Positions 44,746 through 53,861 of a stretch of DNA of 64,000 nt are shown piece after piece. The stretch is from Magnetococcales bacterium (lineage in GTDB: Bacteria; Pseudomonadota; Magnetococcia; Magnetococcales; UBA8363). The DNA lies in assembly GCA_002753515.1 (NCBI GenBank), contig PEAK01000001.1:1-64000 (forward strand). Reading direction: 5' to 3'. The position numbers and the translations under genes are program-made. A model generated the notes under the pieces. The model worked only from the letters and a program-made list of their open reading frames with translations. It was not told the origin of the DNA and did not search any database. Every line of letters starts with the position of its first letter. Position 1 is the first letter of the stretch.

Positions 44746-46020
44746 ATGCCCCCCATCCAGGATTTTTTGTCCACGATTGCCCTTCTCTACGTCGAGGATG
44801 ACCCGGACATTCGCCTGCAGATGGTGCGGTTTTTGTCACGACGTGTCCCCCGGCTCATAACAGCGGAAAACGGGCGTGATGGACTGAACAAATTTATGGT
44901 CAATCATCCGGATATCATCGTCACCGATATCATGATGCCGGAAATGGATGGCTTGCAAATGGCCAAAGCCATTCGCGAAAAAGATCGCGATATCCCAATC
45001 GTGGTGATGACCGCGCACAACGATGACGACTATTTCATTCGATCCATCGATCTTGGCATTGATCGGTACGTTCTAAAACCCACCAATCCGCGTTTTTTGA
45101 TAGAAGCTGTCGAAAAATGTGCGCAATTGTTATTGAGCAAACGCCAGCAGGAGGAAGCCAACCATTATGTTCGTTTCCTACTGGATGCCCAACCCAACCT
45201 TCTCATGGTTGTTACTGGCGGCGAAGTGGAATACGTCAATCAAGCCTTCCTCAATTTTTTGGGAATTTCCTCGCTGGATGATTTCAAGAAAATGGTGGTG
45301 GACAATGAAGACCTTGTCTTCAGTACTCACGGTTCCATTATCAACGAAGGTGGCCATTGGCTGGAGGCACTTCTGGCAGCCCCGGAAAAATATTCAGTCG
45401 TCTATCTTAAAACAAATAAATCGGTCAAATTGGTGCCGTTTGCCCTGAAAACGAATTCCTTGCCCGAACAGAATCGGCATCTTTTTTCGTTTATCGATAT
45501 AACCAATATCGAAAACGAAAAACGGCAACTGGAAACCCAAGCCTATACCGATGGTTTAACGGGGATGTGTAACCGCGCCAGGTTGCAAGGTGTCCTGGAA
45601 GCGGAGCTGCATCGTGCGCGGCGGCACAACCTCCCTGTCTCCATCATCCTCTGTGACATTGACCATTTCAAACAGGTCAACGATACCCACGGCCATCAGA
45701 TTGGCGACGATGTTTTGAAAAAATTTGCTAAATTATTGAGGGAAAACGTCCGTATCGAAGATGTCGTCGCCCGTTGGGGGGGAGAGGAATTCATGATCGT
45801 TTCCCCCCTGAACGATGCCCGTGCCACCGGGTTGTTGGCGGAAAAACTGCGGCGCCTGATCGCTGACGAATCATTTGCCAAGGTGGGCCATGTCACCTGT
45901 AGTTTCGGGGTGACTCAGGCGCGCAGGGAGGACACCATTCGCACCCTGACTGAACGCGCTGATAAAGCCTTATACCAGGCGAAAACAGGCGGTCGCAATC
46001 GGGTGGAAATTGCCGGTTGA
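44746..46020 (+). CDS. Response regulator with diguanylate cyclase (REC-PAS-GGDEF)
   Basis: Predicted phosphorylation-controlled synthesis of c-di-GMP from two GTP. REC domain at about residues 8-125 (LLYVEDDPDIRL, phospho-acceptor Asp in IIVTDIMMPEMDGLQ, Lys in DRYVLKPTNPRFL). A PAS-like segment follows (about 140-260), then a GGDEF domain (265-424) with DGLTGMCNRARL and the active-site RWGGEEFMI. Gly-Gly-Glu-Glu-Phe is an active variant. I see no clear RxxD inhibitory site upstream of GGEEF. The cognate kinase may be the GAF histidine kinase 140 bp downstream. Confidence 0.93.
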   Translation: MPPIQDFLSTIALLYVEDDPDIRLQMVRFLSRRVPRLITAENGRDGLNKFMVNHPDIIVTDIMMPEMDGLQMAKAIREKDRDIPIVVMTAHNDDDYFIRSIDLGIDRYVLKPTNPRFLIEAVEKCAQLLLSKRQQEEANHYVRFLLDAQPNLLMVVTGGEVEYVNQAFLNFLGISSLDDFKKMVVDNEDLVFSTHGSIINEGGHWLEALLAAPEKYSVVYLKTNKSVKLVPFALKTNSLPEQNRHLFSFIDITNIENEKRQLETQAYTDGLTGMCNRARLQGVLEAELHRARRHNLPVSIILCDIDHFKQVNDTHGHQIGDDVLKKFAKLLRENVRIEDVVARWGGEEFMIVSPLNDARATGLLAEKLRRLIADESFAKVGHVTCSFGVTQARREDTIRTLTERADKALYQAKTGGRNRVEIAG

Positions 46021-46163
46021 TGATGTTGGCCACGATTGTGGAGGGCGGGGATTCGGGTTATGAATCGTTGCTCCCGTCGATTGATTTTTTACTGGAACAA
46101 ATTGGAAAAAACATTCACAATAGGGACTTGGGGGATGATTAATAATCCATTCCAGACCACTTC

Positions 46164-47474
46164 ATGATACCATCCAGCGATCCAGTGCCCGATACCAATC
46201 GACACCCCGATGCCACAATGACCGTGCAGCAGGTCAATGTGATCATCAACAGGTTGTTGCAATTGTCGTTGGAACCCCTGACGTTGGTGGAATACCTGGA
46301 TGAGGTTATCTTTGTCCTGACGGCGGCTCCCTGGTTGCCGGTTTCAAACAGAGGGGCCATATTTTTGTGGGATGAGCATGGGAGCCAATTGCGCCTGAGC
46401 GCCCAGGTTAACATGGCACCAGAACATCAGGCGATGTGTCGTACTGTGGATCGCGGCCATTGTTTGTGTGGTCAGGCGGTACAAACCCGGCAAATGGTTT
46501 TGTCGGATGATTTCGACTCGCATCATGCCAACCGTCCCCCGGGTTTGGCCCATCACGGGGATTGTGCCATCCCCCTGCAGACGGAGGATCGATTGCTGGG
46601 GGTGTTGCATCTTTCCCCATTGCCCGATTATCAATTCAACGATCAGGAACTCACCTTTTTACGGGCCATTTCCAGCACCCTGTCCAGTGCCATCATCCGA
46701 TTCCAGCAGGAAGAGCAGTTACAGCAGGCTAAAATCAAGGCGGAGGAGGATGCCCGGATATTGGCCAGGCAGCACGAGGAATTGTTGGCAGCCGACCGTT
46801 TGCGTGTTTCGGTGGAACACATTACGCGCCACGATTTAAAAACACCTTTGGCCGGGATTGTCAGCTTTGCCGACATGCTACTGGAACATCCCGATCTGGA
46901 TGAAGAAATTCGCAATGGTTTGAAAATTATCCTCGATAGCGGATATCGTGCCTTACATATGGTCAACCTATCCTTGTACCTTTTTCAAATGGAACAGGGT
47001 ATCTACAACTTGCGAGCCGAATCCATCGATGCCATTCCGCTCATCCATAAAATTTTTAGGGACCTTACCCAAAGTATTGAACGATTTCAAATTGTCATGG
47101 TTGTTCAACTGGATGGCCGAAACGTGCAGAAGGGGGATCGATTTTTTTTTCTGGGTGAAGAATTGCTGGCTTATTCCATGTTTGCCAACCTGATCAAAAA
47201 CGCCGTTGAAGCCTCGCAGTTGGGGCAATGCGTGACCCTGTCCCTGACCAGGGCCGGGTCAAAAAGACAAATAGACATCCACAACCAAACCGCAGTGGAT
47301 CCGGGTATCAGGGATCGGTTTTTTGAAAAGTTTGTCACGTCTGGAAAAAAATTTGGTACCGGACTTGGGACTTATTCCGCCAAGCTGATCGCTGAAACCA
47401 TGGGGGGCTCCATAACCATGACCAGTTCGGAGGAGACGGGAACCACCGTTACTCTCCAGTTTTCCGCGCCCTGA
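46164..47474 (+). CDS. GAF-domain sensor histidine kinase
   Basis: Soluble histidine kinase. GAF domain at about residues 40-180 (RGAIFLWDEHGSQLRLSAQV), a coiled linker, then a dimerisation domain with ITRHDLKTPLAGIVSFADML (phospho-His near residue 222). The ATPase domain shows NLIKNAVEAS (N box) and FGTGLGTYSAKLIAETMGGS (G boxes). No membrane segment is present. The ATG at 46164 has no strong ribosome site; the ATG at 46218 is an alternative. It follows the REC-GGDEF gene and precedes, convergently by 11 bp, an HD-GYP-like gene. It probably phosphorylates the REC domain, but only position says so. Confidence 0.9.
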   Translation: MIPSSDPVPDTNRHPDATMTVQQVNVIINRLLQLSLEPLTLVEYLDEVIFVLTAAPWLPVSNRGAIFLWDEHGSQLRLSAQVNMAPEHQAMCRTVDRGHCLCGQAVQTRQMVLSDDFDSHHANRPPGLAHHGDCAIPLQTEDRLLGVLHLSPLPDYQFNDQELTFLRAISSTLSSAIIRFQQEEQLQQAKIKAEEDARILARQHEELLAADRLRVSVEHITRHDLKTPLAGIVSFADMLLEHPDLDEEIRNGLKIILDSGYRALHMVNLSLYLFQMEQGIYNLRAESIDAIPLIHKIFRDLTQSIERFQIVMVVQLDGRNVQKGDRFFFLGEELLAYSMFANLIKNAVEASQLGQCVTLSLTRAGSKRQIDIHNQTAVDPGIRDRFFEKFVTSGKKFGTGLGTYSAKLIAETMGGSITMTSSEETGTTVTLQFSAP

Positions 47475-47485
47475 CTTTTCAAGAG

Positions 47486-48550
47486 TCAAGAGTATAGATT
47501 GCCATTGGGTAGAAAGGTTTTCGGGTCAATTCCCCAATCTTCCGGGTGTTCACTGGCGACAACGGTGTAGCCCTGCTGTTTGTCCTTCCACGCCATCAGA
47601 TCGACATCCCGGGGATCAATTTTTTTGCCTGTGTGCCCATCGATGATTAAACGCACTGTGGGATAAAGCAAATGGGCACGGTTGGTTTGAATGACGACTC
47701 CCAGGAGTTGGTTTTCCAATCGCACCAATGAGCCCAACGGATAAATGCCGATATGATGAATGAAGGTATGGACCAGCTTGGCATTCAAGCGCTGCTTGAT
47801 GGACATTTCATGAATTTTCCGCAAGGCATTGGTTGCCGACCAGGCTCGACGATAGGGCCTGGGGGACGTCATGGCATCGTACATATCGATGATGGCTGAT
47901 AAATGTTGCAGTTCGACGTGTTTATCCATAACCGGGGCAACCACATAACCCGTTCCATCCTGACGACCATGATGGGTTCCGGCAATTACCAATGCGATTT
48001 CCGGTACGCCAGGGGTACGTACCAACAAGCGATAACCCAATTCCACATGTTTTTGTACCTGGCGCAGTTCCGCATCGCTCAACTTGCCGGGTTTGTGATA
48101 AATAGTTTCCGGGACTCTGACCATGCCGATATCATGCATCATGCCACCAACGCCGGCGGCGATGACCCCGGCATCATCGAAGCCCAGGGATCGGGTTACG
48201 GCCATGATGAAAACCCCGACATTGACGGAATGCTGAAACAGGTAATCGTCACGACATTTGATCAGGCTGAGGTTCAGCAAGGCATCATCGTTTTTCAGTA
48301 AGGATTCCATCATTTGTGTGCTGACCGCCTGGATGGGTCTGATGGAAACCTGCCGCCCCAGTCGGGCATCTTCCAGGACGTTGGCCACCAATTTTTTGGC
48401 TTGGTTTTTTATCTCTGCCGCTGTGCCCATCTCCTCAGCCAATAGGACACTGTGCCCGGGTAACGATTTGGGTTCTGGCTCGTCTAATAATTCCTTGAGC
48501 TGCGCTTCCAGCAGTTGTTGTGCGGTGACGTCGATTTCGGTGGTTTCCAT
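47486..48550 (-). CDS. HD-GYP-like protein with altered signature residues
   Basis: 354 residues related to c-di-GMP phosphodiesterases. The metal-ligand histidines and Asp remain (VGGMMHDIGMVRVP, GTHHGRQDGTGYVV), but the HDIGK lysine is Met, the HHE glutamate is Gly, and the GYP proline is Val. The N-terminal DUF3391 part is shortened: the first ~75 residues seen in the paralogue at 61221 are missing. The C-terminal part (IYPLGSLVRLENQLLGVVI) is normal for the family. It may bind c-di-GMP without cleaving it, or have changed specificity; this is inference from the substitutions. Confidence 0.88.
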   Translation of the reverse strand: METTEIDVTAQQLLEAQLKELLDEPEPKSLPGHSVLLAEEMGTAAEIKNQAKKLVANVLEDARLGRQVSIRPIQAVSTQMMESLLKNDDALLNLSLIKCRDDYLFQHSVNVGVFIMAVTRSLGFDDAGVIAAGVGGMMHDIGMVRVPETIYHKPGKLSDAELRQVQKHVELGYRLLVRTPGVPEIALVIAGTHHGRQDGTGYVVAPVMDKHVELQHLSAIIDMYDAMTSPRPYRRAWSATNALRKIHEMSIKQRLNAKLVHTFIHHIGIYPLGSLVRLENQLLGVVIQTNRAHLLYPTVRLIIDGHTGKKIDPRDVDLMAWKDKQQGYTVVASEHPEDWGIDPKTFLPNGNLYS

Positions 48551-48664
48551 GGTTACAAACTCTAAATGTGCCCCATTCTTGCGACCAGGAGTAGTTTACA
48601 TTAATTTTCACGGGTGTGAGAATGTCTCATGATTTGAGACTACGATTTTTCCTCCTTCGTTGAT

Positions 48665-49843
48665 TTGGATACCGTGACGCCATCACCTTCTGCTTCCATT
48701 CAGGGGTACCCACGTATCATCGCCCTGGACGTCCTGCGTGGGGCCACCGTTGTGTTCATGCTCCTGGTGAACAACCCCGGCGATTGGAGCCATGTCTATG
48801 GCCCCCTGTTGCACGCCCCCTGGCACGGTTGGACGCCAACCGACTTTATTTTTCCTTTTTTTCTATGGATCGTTGGCGTTTCCGCAGTGCTTTCGTTACG
48901 GCGACGCTTGCAACAGGGTGTTTCGGCAAACGACCTGTCCCTCTTTGTTTTACGCCGGGTGTTCATTTTATTGGCCCTGGGATTGTTTTTGTCGGCATTT
49001 CCCTTCGGTTTGATTCTGAATCACACCTTTTCTTTGTCAAGCATGCGTTTTCCCGGGGTTTTGCAACGTATCGCCTTGTGCTATTGGGCGGCTGGATGGT
49101 TGATTATCCATACAAATCCCCGAACGCAAATCACAATTATCCTGGTTCTCATCATAGGTTATGGATTGTTGCTCACTCAAATTCCCGTCCCCGGATACGG
49201 TGCAGGAATTTTGTTACCCCGGGGTAATTGGGCGTGGTATGTCGATTCTTCCCTGTTATCGGGCCATACCTGGAGTGGTGCCCCCGTTCCCGGTTTCGAC
49301 CCGGAGGGGATTGTGAGTACTTTTGCTGCGGTGGCTACAACCTTGTTGGGGGGGATGACGGGTCATTTCTTGCTCTCTTCCCATTCACAACGCAACAAAG
49401 TGATTCTCATGATGGTTGGCGGGGGTGTACTGATCGTGTTGGGTGTCATCCTGGATCAATGGTGGCTCCCCATCAATAAAAATCTTTGGACCAGCTCCTA
49501 TGTGGTGTTCACCGCCGGCGTCGCTACTGTCGTTCTGGCTCTTGCCTACGGTGGGCTGGATATCCTGGGGATCAAACGTTGGTCCATGCTTTTTGCGTAT
49601 TGTGGCCAAAACGCCATCGCCCTTTTTGTCCTTTCCGGTCTCGTCGGTCGCCTGTTGATCCTGATCAAACGGGTCACTCCTGAAAATAAAATTATTTCTC
49701 TAAAGACTTTTTTATTTCAGAATTATTTTCTCCCTTTTTTTGATCCCCAATTGGCCTCTTTTTTGTTTGCCCTGGTTTTCACCCTCCTGATGGGACTCCT
49801 GGCGTTCGCCATCTACCGGATGAACTGGATTATCAAAGTGTAG
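48665..49843 (+). CDS. HGSNAT/DUF5009-like membrane acyltransferase
   Basis: Polytopic inner-membrane protein with about ten hydrophobic helices. The N-terminus RIIALDVLRGATVVFMLLVN and HGWTPTDFIFPFFLWIVGVS are the hallmarks of the DUF5009 group, related to heparan-alpha-glucosaminide N-acetyltransferase and NagX. The likely role is acetylation of a sugar at the membrane; the substrate is unknown. At 392 residues it is a typical length. The start may be the TTG at 48665 or the GTG at 48674; neither has a clear ribosome site. It stands 74 bp before priA and may be co-transcribed. Confidence 0.88.
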   Translation: MDTVTPSPSASIQGYPRIIALDVLRGATVVFMLLVNNPGDWSHVYGPLLHAPWHGWTPTDFIFPFFLWIVGVSAVLSLRRRLQQGVSANDLSLFVLRRVFILLALGLFLSAFPFGLILNHTFSLSSMRFPGVLQRIALCYWAAGWLIIHTNPRTQITIILVLIIGYGLLLTQIPVPGYGAGILLPRGNWAWYVDSSLLSGHTWSGAPVPGFDPEGIVSTFAAVATTLLGGMTGHFLLSSHSQRNKVILMMVGGGVLIVLGVILDQWWLPINKNLWTSSYVVFTAGVATVVLALAYGGLDILGIKRWSMLFAYCGQNAIALFVLSGLVGRLLILIKRVTPENKIISLKTFLFQNYFLPFFDPQLASFLFALVFTLLMGLLAFAIYRMNWIIKV

Positions 49844-49916
49844 AGAGTTACAGTGTGGTGCCCAGAAACCGTGCTTGACTCCCGCGAATGGCACTGCAAG
49901 AGTAATGTGAACGGCC

Positions 49917-52127
49917 ATGTACGCAGAAATTGCTCTGCCCATTCCCATGCATACCTTGTTCACCTATGCGGTACCGGAAAACCTGTGCCATGGCAAACCA
50001 GGCATGCTGGCACTGGTGCCGGTGGGACGCGGTCAACAGGTCGGGGTCATCTGGCGCATACTCGACAAACCCACCTGGGAAGGGACCATTCGTCCCATTA
50101 TCGATCTTTTGACCCCGGAACCCTGGTTTGATGAGAATTTGTTGTTTTTACTGGATTGGATCAGCCGCTATTATCTCAGACCTTTGGGTCATGTCGTCGC
50201 GTTGGCCCTGCCCGGGCATCTGCGTTTCGCACCGCACCATCGCATCCTCTGGGTCGGAAGAACAGAAGGGTGCCGACCCGAACTGGAGCCGATCCTCACC
50301 CTGATGGAAAAAAAGAAGCAGGTGACCCTGGCGACCTTGAGCAAACATTTCCCAGGTCCGGGATTGACAAAAAATCTCCATTCCCTGGAGAAACTGGGGT
50401 GCATTCGCCGGGAAACATCCTATCGGTTACGCCATTCCCGGGAAGCCGAACACATGCCTTGGGCGTTGCCAACCGATATTCCACGGGTCGGGGAACCGGA
50501 GTGCGTACTCAATGCGGAACAGCAATTGTGTGTGGATTATTTAACGGAAAGTCTGCAAACACGGACGTTTCGACCGTTTCTTTTGGATGGGGTGACCGGT
50601 AGCGGCAAGACCGAAGTCTATTTCCGCTTGGTCGATAGCTGTCTGAGCCTGGGGCGGCAGGTGTTGTTGCTGGTGCCGGAAATCGGTTTGACACCCCAAC
50701 TGGTCCAGCGCTATCTGGGCCGTTTCACAACTCATTTGGCAGTGTTCCACTCCGGGATGACCAGCCGGGAACGTTTCAAGGCTTGGCAGCGTTTACACTC
50801 CGGGGAGGCGCGGGTGGTGATCGGTGCCCGGAGCGCCATTTTTGCACCGTTCATCGATCTTGGTTTGATCGTCGTCGATGAAGAACACGATCCTTCCTAC
50901 AAACAGGAGGGTGGCGTGCCGTATCATGGGCGCGACATGGCGGTGGTCCGGGCGCAAAAGGCGGGGGCATTATTGATCCTGGGCAGCGCTACCCCCTCCA
51001 TGGAATCGTTGCATAATGCCCATCTGGGGCGCTTCACCCACCTGAAACTTAAAACACGGGCTACCGGTGCCACTCTGCCCACAATTGAAGTGGTGCATGC
51101 GGGTCTGAAGGAAAATCAAAGGAGTGCTGGAAAAAATTCCCTGATCTCCTTGCCTTTGGAACAGGCGTTACACCAAACCCTGGGCCAGGGATTTCAGGCT
51201 TTGCTGTTTTTGAACCGTCGGGGTTGGGCACCGTCTTTGCTCTGCCGCCGGTGTGGCCATGCCGTCATGTGTCCCAATTGTTCGGTCACATTAACCTGGC
51301 ACGAAAAAAAAGGTCAATTGATGTGCCATTATTGCGACCACCGACAGACAGCAATGGATGTTTGTCCCGATTGTGGCCAATTAAGCCTGTTCTTTTTCGG
51401 ACCCGGTACGGAACAGTTGGAAAAAGAGACTCGGGATTGTTTTCCCGGGGCGCGCATTGCCCGTATTGATCGGGATACGGTATCCAGCAAAGAAGTCCAA
51501 CTGGAAGAAACCTTGGCTGCTTTTCGCGATGGACACTTGGATATTTTGGTGGGGACGCAAATGACCGCCAAAGGACATCATTTTCCCCGTTTGGCCCTGG
51601 TGGGGGTGGTATTTGCGGAAAGCTCCCTCTGGCAACCCGACTTTCGCGCCGCCGAGAGAAGTTGCCAATTGCTGACCCAGGTGGCGGGACGCGCCGGGCG
51701 CGAAGAAATTCCTGGACGGGTGGTGATTCAATCCTTCGATCCAACCCATTATGCCATCAAGGCTGTGGTGCAGAATGATGGCGCAGGCTTCATCCGGCAG
51801 GAGATGGCTTTACGCCGTGAATTGGGCTATCCCCCTTTTCAAAGGTTGGCCCTGTTGCGATTTTCGTCCCCGGATCAAACAAAGGGAGAGGAATATAGCC
51901 AAATTTTGGCGCAAAATCTGCCTGTCTCCCCCTGCGCAACTTTGTTAGGCCCGGCACAATCCCCTTTGTTCAAGCTGCGTAATCGCTATCGCTGGCAGCT
52001 CTTGATCAAGGAAAATCCCGGTGAAAAATTGCATGGATATTTGGCACAATTGTTGAGCATGGCACTATCTTTGGCTTCCACGGCCATTCGCGTCGATTTG
52101 GATGTGGATCCGCACTCTTTTTTGTAA
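49917..52127 (+). CDS. priA: Primosomal replication-restart helicase PriA
   Basis: 3'-to-5' DNA helicase that reloads the replisome at stalled forks. The N-terminal DNA-binding part (MYAEIALPIPMHTLFTYAVP) starts at the expected ATG. Walker A is GVTGSGKTEVY (about 225) and Walker B DEEHDPSYKQ (about 320). The zinc-binding insert is CRRCGHAVMCPNC, CHYC, CPDCG, and helicase motifs such as GTQMTAKGHHFP and QVAGRAGRE follow. The 736 residues match E. coli PriA in size. Downstream are def-fmt, a linkage seen in many proteobacteria. Confidence 0.97.
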   Translation: MYAEIALPIPMHTLFTYAVPENLCHGKPGMLALVPVGRGQQVGVIWRILDKPTWEGTIRPIIDLLTPEPWFDENLLFLLDWISRYYLRPLGHVVALALPGHLRFAPHHRILWVGRTEGCRPELEPILTLMEKKKQVTLATLSKHFPGPGLTKNLHSLEKLGCIRRETSYRLRHSREAEHMPWALPTDIPRVGEPECVLNAEQQLCVDYLTESLQTRTFRPFLLDGVTGSGKTEVYFRLVDSCLSLGRQVLLLVPEIGLTPQLVQRYLGRFTTHLAVFHSGMTSRERFKAWQRLHSGEARVVIGARSAIFAPFIDLGLIVVDEEHDPSYKQEGGVPYHGRDMAVVRAQKAGALLILGSATPSMESLHNAHLGRFTHLKLKTRATGATLPTIEVVHAGLKENQRSAGKNSLISLPLEQALHQTLGQGFQALLFLNRRGWAPSLLCRRCGHAVMCPNCSVTLTWHEKKGQLMCHYCDHRQTAMDVCPDCGQLSLFFFGPGTEQLEKETRDCFPGARIARIDRDTVSSKEVQLEETLAAFRDGHLDILVGTQMTAKGHHFPRLALVGVVFAESSLWQPDFRAAERSCQLLTQVAGRAGREEIPGRVVIQSFDPTHYAIKAVVQNDGAGFIRQEMALRRELGYPPFQRLALLRFSSPDQTKGEEYSQILAQNLPVSPCATLLGPAQSPLFKLRNRYRWQLLIKENPGEKLHGYLAQLLSMALSLASTAIRVDLDVDPHSFL

Positions 52128-52230
52128 GTTTTCCCTGGATTCCTGGGATTTTTGTTGGTTACCCTTTGCCTAAAGGGACTGAGGAAACATTAAGCTTGCC
52201 ATTCTTGAAGAACGAAAGAAGGTTGAAACC

Positions 52231-52743
52231 ATGGCCATACTACCCATTCTTACTGTCCCGGACCGCAGGCTCAAGCAGGTTTCGCAACCGGTTACGCTCG
52301 TGGACGATGCTGTGCGGCAACTCATGGATGATATGGCGGAAACCATGTACCACGCTATCGGCATCGGTTTGGCGGCCCCACAGGTTGGGGTTTTGCGACG
52401 GGTCATCTGCTGCGATGTGACGCATGCGCAGAATGGGGATGAAAAAAAACCTGTTTTTATCGCCAATCCCGTCATTGTCCATCAGGAAGGGGATATTTGC
52501 TGGAAAGAGGGATGTTTGTCGATACCGGAGTATCATGCGGAAGTGATGAGATTTTCTCAGATTGTTGTGCAAGGATTGGATCGCGACAACCAGCCCCTGG
52601 AACTTAAGGCTACCGAGTTGATGGCTGTCTGTCTGCAACACGAAGTTGACCATTTGAACGGGAAACTGTTTATCGATCACATCTCGGCGCTGAAACGATC
52701 TATCTTCATGAAAAAATTAAAGAAGAAGAAAGAAGAAACATGA
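52231..52743 (+). CDS. def: Peptide deformylase
   Basis: Metalloenzyme that removes the formyl group from nascent proteins. All three motifs are present: GIGLAAPQVG, EGCLSIP with the metal Cys, and QHEVDHLNG with the HExxH metal site. The 170 residues include a Lys-rich tail (KKLKKKKEE). The start ATG follows GAAAGAAGG. The stop overlaps the start of fmt (ATGA), so the two enzymes of formyl-methionine metabolism are translationally coupled. Confidence 0.97.
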   Translation: MAILPILTVPDRRLKQVSQPVTLVDDAVRQLMDDMAETMYHAIGIGLAAPQVGVLRRVICCDVTHAQNGDEKKPVFIANPVIVHQEGDICWKEGCLSIPEYHAEVMRFSQIVVQGLDRDNQPLELKATELMAVCLQHEVDHLNGKLFIDHISALKRSIFMKKLKKKKEET

Positions 52744-53705
52744 GTCCCGCCCCTTTGCGCATCCTTTTCATGGGGACGCCCGATTTTGCCGTACCCAGCC
52801 TGACGGCTTTGCTGGGTGGGGGTGACCACTTGGTTGGCGTCTTGACACAGCCGGATCGGGTGGCGGGGCGGGGAATGCAAACCAATCCGTCACCGGTGAA
52901 ACGCTACGCCCAACAATGTGGGTTGCCGGTGTATCAACCGGTGAGTTTGCGTCATCCCGAAGCCGTGTCCCTGGTGACAGGTCTCAAGCCCGATGTGATT
53001 GTCGTGACAGCCTATGGGTTGCTGTTGCCGCCGTCGATCCTGGCCATACCCGGGCATGGTTGTATCAATGTTCATGCGTCCCTGTTACCACGCTGGCGCG
53101 GGGCGGCACCTATACAACGGGCAATCCTTGCGGGAGATGAGGTCACGGGTGTGACCATCATGGTCATGGAGGAGGGGCTTGATACCGGCCCCATCGTAGA
53201 CATGGAATCCGTGGTCATCGACGAAACAATGACAACCGGTCGGCTGCACGATCAGCTTGCGGATTTGGGGGGGCGTCTTTTAGCGACGACCATCCAGGCG
53301 TTGAAGGCAGGAAACCTCTATTCCCGTCCCCAGCCTGAAGCCGGTATTACCTATGCTAACAAGCTCAAATCAGAAGAGGAACACATTGATTGGAATGGCG
53401 ATGCGGCTGTCATCCACCGTCAGGTGCGTGCCTTGAGCCCCCGACCCGGTGCCCGTACCCGGTATCAGGGGCACACCTTGAAAATTCTTGAGGGAAGTCC
53501 GTGCATGGTCAAAACTTCGGCCAAACCCGGGGAAGTGATCGCCATCGTCGAAGATGGTTTCCAGGTTGCCTGTGGTTCCGGGGTTTTTTTGGTGAAAACA
53601 ATGACCCCCAGCGGCAAAAAAACCATGTCGGCTACAGCCTGGGTTTTGGGTCGGCAGGGTGTTTTGGGACACTTTCTCGGTGATGTTGAAAATACGGGAA
53701 TGTGA
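52740..53705 (+). CDS. fmt: Methionyl-tRNA formyltransferase
   Basis: Transfers a formyl group from 10-formyl-tetrahydrofolate to initiator Met-tRNA. N-terminal folate-binding domain with LFMGTPDFAVPSLTALL and the loop SLLPRWRGAAPIQRAI. The active-site Asn-His-Asp pattern is present (INVHASLLPRWRG, then EEGLDTGPIV). The C-terminal OB-like domain follows from about 210. The 321 residues are normal. It overlaps def by four bases. Confidence 0.97.
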   Translation: MSPAPLRILFMGTPDFAVPSLTALLGGGDHLVGVLTQPDRVAGRGMQTNPSPVKRYAQQCGLPVYQPVSLRHPEAVSLVTGLKPDVIVVTAYGLLLPPSILAIPGHGCINVHASLLPRWRGAAPIQRAILAGDEVTGVTIMVMEEGLDTGPIVDMESVVIDETMTTGRLHDQLADLGGRLLATTIQALKAGNLYSRPQPEAGITYANKLKSEEEHIDWNGDAAVIHRQVRALSPRPGARTRYQGHTLKILEGSPCMVKTSAKPGEVIAIVEDGFQVACGSGVFLVKTMTPSGKKTMSATAWVLGRQGVLGHFLGDVENTGM

Positions 53706-53861
53706 CATCGCATTTACGGTTGCCCCAGCAAAAAAATACCGGCTGAAAATCTTCAGCATCCATTTGTTCCACTGCCCCGGAATATGGTAGATTGGCGTCT
53801 GCCTTTCTTTAAGACTTCAAGCTCCTGCCAAAAGCGGGATCAAGGGATGGTTTGGCTGCTG

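Noticed and set aside
53706-53861. Replication origin directly upstream of dnaA
   Set aside because: No repeated TTATCCACA-type boxes or AT-rich unwinding stretch; one small GCTGAA-AATC-TTCAGC hairpin only.
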